Shown here: in pieces, positions 1-5,057 of the stretch | Numbering within the stretch: position 1 is the first letter of the stretch | Layout: each line of letters opens with the position of its first letter | From: Flavobacteriales bacterium | GTDB lineage: Bacteria > Bacteroidota > Bacteroidia > Flavobacteriales > Flavobacteriaceae | Assembly (NCBI GenBank): GCA_027031025.1 | Contig: JALVEJ010000323.1 | Location: 1 to 6,309 of the forward strand | Reading direction: 5' to 3' | Length of the DNA: 6,309 nt | The notes under the pieces: model-generated | What the model was told of the DNA's origin: nothing | The model's database searches: none | The model's input: the letters and a program-made list of their open reading frames with translations, nothing else | Program-made: the position numbers and the translations under genes

Positions 1-88
1 ATGTTTTTGGCTTATTTAACTTGATTTTCAGTGCCAGGTAAAAAGTGAAAAAGTGCAAGATTCAATATTGGTCAACCTATAAAATTTA

Positions 89-111
89 TCATTTCCTCAA
101 ATTGTAAGCAG
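89..111 (+). repeat. 23-bp direct repeat, copy 1
   Basis: TCATTTCCTCAAAT, two variable bases (tg), then TAAGCAG. It matches the copy at 250-272 in 21 of 23 positions. Weaker similarity continues leftward to an ACCT at 75-78, with one base of slippage. The function is unknown. It could be a binding site or the trace of a local duplication. Confidence 0.65.
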
Positions 112-194
112 GTATAAGATATAAATTCATAAATTAACACCAATGAACCGCAAAGACTATGAAGCAGAACAAATGTTCACTTTCTAAAAAATCC

Positions 195-239
195 GGTCAT
201 TTCGATACATCCCGACTTAAGTCGGGACACTCAATGACC
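195..239. repeat. Nested palindromic element, copy 1 (CAT/ATG arms)
   Basis: The outer arms GGTCATT (195-201) and AATGACC (233-239) are perfectly complementary. Inside them is an 18-bp perfect palindrome with CCCGAC and GTCGGG arms around TTAA (210-227). The two stems are separated by an unpaired TCGATACA on the left and CACTC on the right. The same plan recurs at 4935-4979 and 5000-5057 with different arms. No T-run follows on the + strand, so this is not a standard terminator. It looks like a member of a dispersed palindromic repeat family of the REP/MITE kind. Confidence 0.8.
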
Positions 240-249
240 TGTGTATTCC

Positions 250-272
250 TCATTTCCTCAAATCATAAGCAG
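250..272 (+). repeat. 23-bp direct repeat, copy 2
   Basis: TCATTTCCTCAAAT, two variable bases (ca), then TAAGCAG. It lies 161 bp from copy 1 in the same orientation, and the palindromic element sits between the two copies. It is about 85 bp ahead of the folK/dNK start codon, so a regulatory role is possible but unproven. Confidence 0.65.
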
Positions 273-356
273 AATTATTATATGAAATAATGAGTAAACA
301 TCATAGGAAATAATTAAATATGAAGTAGTAAAAAATTCTCAATCCCTCAAAAAATT

Positions 357-1508
357 ATGCACAAAGTCGTTATATCTCTCGGAAGTAACCTCGGTAAGCC
401 TTTTAAGAACTTACAATCAGCTGTTGATTTCTTAAATATTTTTGCCGGTAAAATCAATAGTATTTCACCGGTGTATCAAACCAAAGCTTGGCAGTTTGAC
501 GGAAAGGATTTTTTAAATGCCGCACTTATTTTACAAACCCATTTACCGCCAGATGAACTCTTGCAAAAAACCCAGCTGATTGAACGGATGATGGGACGCC
601 GAAGCAAATCGCAAAACGGTCAATATCAGAACCGTTTGATTGATATTGATATTTTATATTTTGATGACCGGCAAATTAATACCCCCGATTTACAAGTGCC
701 GCATCCTTTACTATCACAGCGTAATTTTGTATTAAAACCTTTAAATGATATTTTACCTGATTTTTTTCATCCTGTTTTGCAAAAAACTCATCGGGAATTA
801 CTAACTTTATGCCCAGATAAAACCCCGGTTAAATTGATAGATAAACAATTAAAAATCAACGAGTTTCCATACAACTTCATAGCCATTGAAGGCAATATTG
901 GTGCCGGAAAAACGACATTTGCAACCCAATTTGCCAATGATGTCAATGCTAAACTGGTTTTGGAACGTTTTGAAGAAAATCCTTTTTTACCGAAATTTTA
1001 CCAAGATCAAAAGCGTTATGCTTTTCCTTTGGAAATGTCTTTTTTGGCTGACCGTTACCAACAATTAACCGATGATTTATCGCAATATGATTTGTTCAAA
1101 ACTTCTGTCATTTCGGATTATTATGTATTTAAATCTTTAATTTTTTCAAAAGTTACACTTTCGGAAGATGAATATGCTTTGTATCGTAAGATTTTTAATT
1201 TTATGTATCGCGACTTGGTCAAGCCCGATTTATACATCTATTTATATCAAAATGTAGAGCGCTTACTAAAAAATATCAAAAAACGCGGGCGTTCCTATGA
1301 ACAATCCATAACAGGTGAATATTTGGAACAAATTCACGAAGGTTATATGAATTTTATCAAAACCCAAAAAGACCTTAACATCTTGATTTTGGACATCAGT
1401 GATATTGATTTTGTTGAAAATCCGGAATATTACTACCAAATGGTGCATAAAATCTTGTCATATGCCCAAAAAGACCAACCGGAACATTTGGTTATTGAAA
1501 AAATGTAG
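357..1508 (+). CDS. folK: Bifunctional HPPK (FolK) / deoxynucleoside kinase fusion
   Basis: This is a 383-residue cytoplasmic protein with two enzymes in one chain. Residues 1 to about 150 are 6-hydroxymethyl-7,8-dihydropterin pyrophosphokinase, which transfers pyrophosphate from ATP in folate synthesis. The signs are SLGSNLG at 7-13, the family signature RLIDIDILYF with the Mg-binding Asp pair D96 and D98, and VPHPLL at 114-119. Residues about 172-375 are a deoxynucleoside kinase of the dCK/dGK family, which phosphorylates salvaged deoxynucleosides. They show a P-loop GNIGAGKT (179-186), ERFEENPFL (203-211), a DRY in place of the usual DRS/ERS motif (232-234), and a lid-like KKRGRSYE (308-315). 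Both halves look complete. The ATG at 357 puts the FolK motif at the normal distance from the N-terminus. The fusion is known from Bacteroidota annotations. The preferred nucleoside cannot be read from the sequence; deoxyadenosine is a common database label. No clear promoter or terminator was found around the gene. Confidence 0.95.
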   Translation: MHKVVISLGSNLGKPFKNLQSAVDFLNIFAGKINSISPVYQTKAWQFDGKDFLNAALILQTHLPPDELLQKTQLIERMMGRRSKSQNGQYQNRLIDIDILYFDDRQINTPDLQVPHPLLSQRNFVLKPLNDILPDFFHPVLQKTHRELLTLCPDKTPVKLIDKQLKINEFPYNFIAIEGNIGAGKTTFATQFANDVNAKLVLERFEENPFLPKFYQDQKRYAFPLEMSFLADRYQQLTDDLSQYDLFKTSVISDYYVFKSLIFSKVTLSEDEYALYRKIFNFMYRDLVKPDLYIYLYQNVERLLKNIKKRGRSYEQSITGEYLEQIHEGYMNFIKTQKDLNILILDISDIDFVENPEYYYQMVHKILSYAQKDQPEHLVIEKM

Positions 1509-1829
1509 TTTTTAAATCATTTTTAAATCTCACTTCAGTCTGTCAATAATAACATTTTAGTCTGTTTGAAAAAATAATCCGATATAATAAAATTGGGTCA
1601 TTATTCCTATACAACTCTTTCAATTATCTGTAATTTTCAGGAAAATTTTTATACTTTATCAGCGCAAATTATATTAAATCCATTTAATTATTAAAAAAGT
1701 AATAAAATAGTGTTAAAAAAATGATTTTATTTTTAACTAAACGACTTTCATATTTTATTTTATATTTAAGTGTTGAAAATTTATAACTTTGTCTTTATTT
1801 TAAATTTAAGTAACAAAAAACAAACATTT
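1509..1829. other. AT-rich spacer between folK/dNK and the T9SS protein gene
   Basis: No coding potential is visible on either strand. The stretch is very AT-rich and has no GC-rich hairpin followed by T residues after the folK/dNK stop, so transcription may run on or end by another mechanism. The heptamer AGTCTGT occurs twice near 1537 and 1560 without forming a stem. The only recognisable signal is the promoter motif at 1784-1791. Confidence 0.6.
1784..1791 (+). promoter_or_regulatory. Bacteroidota-type -7 promoter element (TAnnTTTG)
   Basis: TAACTTTG matches the TAnnTTTG element used by the main sigma factor of Bacteroidota. I see no convincing TTG-type -33 element at the usual distance upstream, so the match rests on one motif. 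Transcription would start near 1797-1800 and give a leader of roughly 30 bases before the ATG at 1830. The leader is A-rich (AACAAAAAACAAAC) with no Shine-Dalgarno sequence, as is usual in this phylum. The position also argues against an upstream GTG start at 1770. Confidence 0.6.
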
Positions 1830-4751
1830 ATGAGATTATTTTTATTTATATCATTGTTAGTGGCTTCAATGATGAGCTATCAAGTTACAGCCCAAAAAAA
1901 GCCCAATTTCATAACCCGATCGCAACCGGTTCAATATGTTCCGGCTTTAAGTTCTATGAAAAATTTGCCAAAACCAGAAACAAAAGGTGAGGTTAATCCA
2001 AAAAGACGTTCGGGGCAAAATATTGTCGTACCCGGAAAAGGTTTTCCCAAAGGGATGGATCCTGTTTTACAAATTCCGGGGCGTAGTCTGTCACACCCCG
2101 TCAGAAGTCCGTTATTGACTTTTGAAGCGGCACACGATGGTGCCACACCCTCTGACCCAACCGGAGCAGCCGGTCCTAACCATTATGTTATGGCTTATAA
2201 TACCGCTTTTAAAATTTTTGATAAAAACGGCAATGTATTAGTCAATGAAACCGCTTTAAGCGCTTTGTTCCCCGGACATACCAGTGACGGTGACCCTATC
2301 GTTTTGTATGACCAATTTGCAGACAGGTTTGTCATAACCAATTTTGATGTTTCGTCAAATCCTAACAAACTTTTAGTGGCTGTTAGTCAAACCGCAGACC
2401 CTGTTAACGGTGGCTGGTATATTTATGCTTTTAATGTTACGGGAGGCATGCCAGATTATCCAAAGTTTTCTATTTGGAGTGATGGATATTATGTTACAGC
2501 CAATTTAAATTCTAGTTCAGCCGGCACAAGTGACGTCGTTTTTGCTTTGGAGCGTGATAAAATGATAGCCGGTCAAACCACTGCCCAAATGGTCGGATTT
2601 CCCTTACCGGGTATTGCTACCAATGGTTTCTACTCACCCTCAGGTTTTAACGTCAATGGTAACCAAATGCCGCCTGCCGGCAATGCGCCAATTATTTATA
2701 TGCAAGACGATTCGTGGTCAGGCATTAATCAAGACCATTTAAAAATTTGGAATATCAATGTGGATTGGACAAATCCCAATAATTCAAGCATTAGTAACCC
2801 ACAGCAATTACCGACTGCCGCTTTTAATAGCGTCTTCAATAATGGTAGTTTTTCAAACTTACAACAGCCCAACGGGATAAAAATTGATGCTTTACAAGCT
2901 ACAGTGATGTTTATGACCAATTACCGACGATTTGCTAATTATAATTCCGTGGTTTTAAACTTTGTTGTTAATACCAATAATCAAGGTAAAGCCGGTATCC
3001 GCTGGTATGAATTGCGTCAAAATAATGACGGAGATCCATGGACCATCTATCAAGAAGGCACTTTTATGGACCCTAGCAATCACAATACATTTGCCGGCTC
3101 TATCAATATGGATAAATTGGGAAATATCGCTTTGGGGTACACTATAGTTGATACAAACCAGGTTCCTGAGTTACATTATACCGGACGCATGGCGAATGAT
3201 CCTTTAAATCAAATGACCATTACACCGGATATAGTTACACCCGGCATTAATTCCGACCCGGCTAGTCGTTATGGGGACTATGCCCAGTTAACCGTAGATC
3301 CTACGGATGATAAAACCTTTTGGTTCATAAGTGAGTATTTTACCAATCAAGGTAGAGCCGACCAAGTTGCTAAATTCAAATTTGCATCCGATTATAACTA
3401 TGATGCCGGCATTTCTAATATTACCGCTCCGGTAAGCGGAATTTTAAGCAATAATGAACAGGTTAGTGTTACCATAACAAATTATGGCTTACAAAGTATC
3501 AGTAATTTCCCTGTTAAATATCAAATTGATAATGGTAGCATCATTACAGAAAACTTTAACGGTAGTATTGCGCCGGGAGGTTCAGCCAACTTTACTTTTG
3601 CTACTACTGCCGATTTATCAACGGTAGGTCACACATATGTCATAACAGCTTCAACAGCTTTGAGTAACGACCAAGATAATACTAATGATTCGGCTAGTGT
3701 TCATGTTACTAATTTATACCCGAACGATACCGGCGTTACCAATATTTTAAGCCCGCAATCAGGAACTGGATTGGGCAATGCAGAAAGTATTCAGGTAGAA
3801 ATAACCAATTTTGGTGGCGCTTCGCAAACCAATGTACCGGTAAGCTATACTTTAGACGGACAAACCGTCAATGAAACAGCTCCGGGTCCTTTTGCACCTA
3901 ATGCCACCGGTGTCTATACCTTTGCGCAAACCGGTGATTTTTCTCAAATCGGTGATCATGTTTTAACGGCTCAAACCAATTTGTCCGGTGATGCCGATAC
4001 GTCAAATGACAGTTTTACAGCAACTATTACACACACCATGTGTCAACCATCTAGTAACTGTGGTTATGGTGATGAAATTTCAAACGTACAATTTGGCACA
4101 ATCAACAATAGTTCAAGTTGTACCGGAACCGGCTATTCGGATTTTACGAATATGTCAACAGACTTACAAGCCGGTAGTTCTTATGATATGACGGTTACGG
4201 TAGAATATTCCGAAGAATATTTTACCGCTTGGATTGATTTTAACGATGATTTTTCATTTGATTCGACCGAAAAAATTGTTCCGGATTATGAATTTGGTGC
4301 TAGCGGTTCAGGTTCGGGGAGTTTTACAAATACCTTTACAGTAGACATTCCTGCAAATGCTAATTCAGGAGAACATTTGATGCGTTTGAGAACCAACTGG
4401 CAAGACCCGGTTCCTGATGCTTGTTCTGATGTCTCATATGGCGAAACAGAAGACTATAAAGTGAATATTCTAACTAGTGGAGGTATTGATGTATTTGAAG
4501 GTAATCAAATTACACTTCAAACAATAGATAACAATCATTTCTTGGTGACCTTGAAAAGTCCTAAATACCGTAAAGATGTTAATATTAAAGTTTATACCAT
4601 GGGCGGAAAAGAAATTGTGAATCATAATTTGAAAAACAGGCAAGGGGAATATACCTACGATTTAAATCTGCAATATGTTGCAAAAGGTATTTATTTATTA
4701 AGAATCGGAAACGATGAAGCCGGTAAGATTAAAAAGATAATTGTGAAGTAG
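1830..4751 (+). CDS. Large secreted T9SS cargo protein with two CARDB-like repeats and a GEVED domain
   Basis: From the ATG at 1830 the protein is 973 residues. It opens with a signal peptide (about 1-21, likely cut after VTA). Residues about 95-510 form a beta-rich domain beginning with DPTGAAGPNHYV (109-120) and closing with RYGDYAQLTVDP...FWFISEYF (480-503). Similar motifs occur, from memory, in other secreted bacterial proteins of unknown function. Two CARDB-like Ig-fold repeats follow at about 525-628 and 632-735, both with spaced DxG-xx-NI and DxxxNNDS features. A GEVED domain at about 738-880 has WIDFNDDFSFD and ends in YGETEDYKVNI. The last 86 residues are a type A C-terminal sorting domain (VYTMGGKEI, GIYLLRI, KKIIVK), which directs export and cell-surface attachment or release. 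The frame stays open upstream to a GTG at 1770, but the ATG gives a clean signal peptide and lies downstream of a promoter motif. No catalytic motif is recognised. Surface binding or adhesion is an inference from the domains only. Confidence 0.88.
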   Translation: MRLFLFISLLVASMMSYQVTAQKKPNFITRSQPVQYVPALSSMKNLPKPETKGEVNPKRRSGQNIVVPGKGFPKGMDPVLQIPGRSLSHPVRSPLLTFEAAHDGATPSDPTGAAGPNHYVMAYNTAFKIFDKNGNVLVNETALSALFPGHTSDGDPIVLYDQFADRFVITNFDVSSNPNKLLVAVSQTADPVNGGWYIYAFNVTGGMPDYPKFSIWSDGYYVTANLNSSSAGTSDVVFALERDKMIAGQTTAQMVGFPLPGIATNGFYSPSGFNVNGNQMPPAGNAPIIYMQDDSWSGINQDHLKIWNINVDWTNPNNSSISNPQQLPTAAFNSVFNNGSFSNLQQPNGIKIDALQATVMFMTNYRRFANYNSVVLNFVVNTNNQGKAGIRWYELRQNNDGDPWTIYQEGTFMDPSNHNTFAGSINMDKLGNIALGYTIVDTNQVPELHYTGRMANDPLNQMTITPDIVTPGINSDPASRYGDYAQLTVDPTDDKTFWFISEYFTNQGRADQVAKFKFASDYNYDAGISNITAPVSGILSNNEQVSVTITNYGLQSISNFPVKYQIDNGSIITENFNGSIAPGGSANFTFATTADLSTVGHTYVITASTALSNDQDNTNDSASVHVTNLYPNDTGVTNILSPQSGTGLGNAESIQVEITNFGGASQTNVPVSYTLDGQTVNETAPGPFAPNATGVYTFAQTGDFSQIGDHVLTAQTNLSGDADTSNDSFTATITHTMCQPSSNCGYGDEISNVQFGTINNSSSCTGTGYSDFTNMSTDLQAGSSYDMTVTVEYSEEYFTAWIDFNDDFSFDSTEKIVPDYEFGASGSGSGSFTNTFTVDIPANANSGEHLMRLRTNWQDPVPDACSDVSYGETEDYKVNILTSGGIDVFEGNQITLQTIDNNHFLVTLKSPKYRKDVNIKVYTMGGKEIVNHNLKNRQGEYTYDLNLQYVAKGIYLLRIGNDEAGKIKKIIVK

Positions 4752-4772
4752 TTTCTACATTATCAAATAAAC

Positions 4773-4805
4773 AAACCGGGTAGCTTTATGTTATCCGGTT
4801 TTTTT
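4773..4805 (+). terminator. Intrinsic terminator of the T9SS protein gene
   Basis: The arms AAACCGGGTA (4773-4782) and TATCCGGTTT (4792-4801) pair over ten positions with one G-U pair, around a nine-base loop. A run of seven T residues follows (4799-4805). It begins 21 bases after the stop codon, a normal distance. On the minus strand there is only an interrupted T-run, so it probably acts in one direction. Confidence 0.85.
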
Positions 4806-4861
4806 ATAAAACAGAAACAAAAATCAGGTTGTCTTGTGCTGCTCTTATGTTAAAATGACAA

Positions 4862-4900
4862 AATGTTTCTCTCCCGACACAAGTCGGGGGCGAAATGACA
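4862..4900 (-). repeat. Palindromic element of a second type (GTCATTTCG...GAGAAA shell)
   Basis: Read on the minus strand, the element runs TGTCATTTCG, then the hairpin CCCGAC-TTGT-GTCGGG, then AGAGAAACATT. The inner hairpin on the + strand is at 4873-4888 with loop ACAA. The core is the same as in the elements at 195-239 and 5000-5057, but the flanking shell differs. From memory, intergenic repeats with a TGTCATTTCG...GAGAAAT frame are common in flavobacterial genomes. I could not check this. Confidence 0.6.
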
Positions 4901-4917
4901 GGGATGTTTTGATGACC

Positions 4918-4931
4918 GGCGCTTCGATAAC
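4918..4931 (+). repeat. Partial left half of a nested palindromic element
   Basis: GGCGCTTCGATAAC resembles the left half of the neighbouring element (GGTGGCTTCGGTAC, 4935-4948) and the TTCGATAC of the copy at 195-239. No matching right arm follows before the next element starts, so it looks like a truncated or overwritten copy in tandem. A chance match is possible given its short length. Confidence 0.35.
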
Positions 4932-4934
4932 TTC

Positions 4935-4979
4935 GGTGGCTTCGGTACGTTCTTCGCTCACTCAGAACACTCAGCCACC
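4935..4979. repeat. Nested palindromic element, copy 2 (GGC/GCC arms)
   Basis: The outer arms GGTGGCT (4935-4941) and AGCCACC (4973-4979) are perfectly complementary. The left bulge is TCGGTAC and the right bulge ACTC, as in the copy at 195-239, and the total length is also 45 bp. The inner stem is different and weaker: GTTCT (4949-4953) with AGAAC (4964-4968) around a ten-base loop. It has no T-run and no coding capacity. Confidence 0.75.
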
Positions 4980-4999
4980 TAATTTTCTGCTTCAATGCC

Positions 5000-5057
5000 G
5001 GTGGCTTCGGTACACTACTCCCCCGACCTTGTGTCGGGGTCGTAGCACTCAGCCACC
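5000..5057. repeat. Nested palindromic element, copy 3, abutting the mnmG stop codon
   Basis: It has the same outer arms as copy 2: GGTGGCT (5000-5006) and AGCCACC (5051-5057). The bulges are TCGGTACA and CACTC. The inner part is longer: CTAC (5015-5018) with GTAG (5042-5045), then CCCCGAC (5021-5027) with GTCGGGG (5033-5039) around loop CTTGT. The right arm ends exactly at the mnmG stop codon, so the mnmG transcript would run straight into this stem. No T-run follows on the minus strand. It may protect the mRNA 3' end or block convergent transcription, but that is inference. Confidence 0.8.

Larger units (their letters stand above)
1..356. other. Gene-free region upstream of folK/dNK
   Basis: No reading frame of useful length is open on either strand. 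The first 39 bases could be the last codons of an upstream gene, since one + frame stays open to a TAA at 37-39, but this is too short to judge. The stretch is AT-rich apart from the GC-rich palindromic element at 195-239. It also holds two copies of a 23-bp direct repeat and a small GAAC-AAAT-GTTC inverted repeat at 167-178. I found no TAnnTTTG promoter motif ahead of the gene at 357, so its transcription start is unresolved. Confidence 0.6.
4752..5057. other. Convergent spacer rich in palindromic elements
   Basis: This spacer separates the 3' ends of the T9SS protein gene and mnmG. It holds an intrinsic terminator (4773-4805), then a run of GC-richer palindromic elements from 4862 to 5057. 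AAATGACA appears twice in direct orientation (4853-4860 and 4893-4900), flanking the CCCGAC/GTCGGG hairpin. A 113-residue frame crosses this region, but its translation has no recognisable features and runs antisense into mnmG, so I do not call a gene. Confidence 0.7.

Noticed and set aside
195..239. Palindromic element as an intrinsic terminator of an upstream gene
   Set aside because: No T-run follows on either strand, and the same plan recurs elsewhere in non-terminator settings.
241..356. Promoter for folK/dNK
   Set aside because: I found no TAnnTTTG motif with a fitting upstream element. Only generic AT-rich sequence is present, so no site is called.
337..356. Possible third copy of the 23-bp direct repeat just before the folK/dNK start
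   Set aside because: Only a short TC-CTCAAA-like stretch matches; it is too weak to separate from chance in AT-rich sequence.
1770..1829. GTG start and 20-residue N-terminal extension of the large + strand protein
   Set aside because: The ATG at 1830 starts a clean signal peptide and the promoter motif at 1784-1791 lies inside the extension.
4862..5057. CRISPR array
   Set aside because: The repeats differ in sequence and length, are themselves nested palindromes, and have no regular spacers or nearby cas genes.
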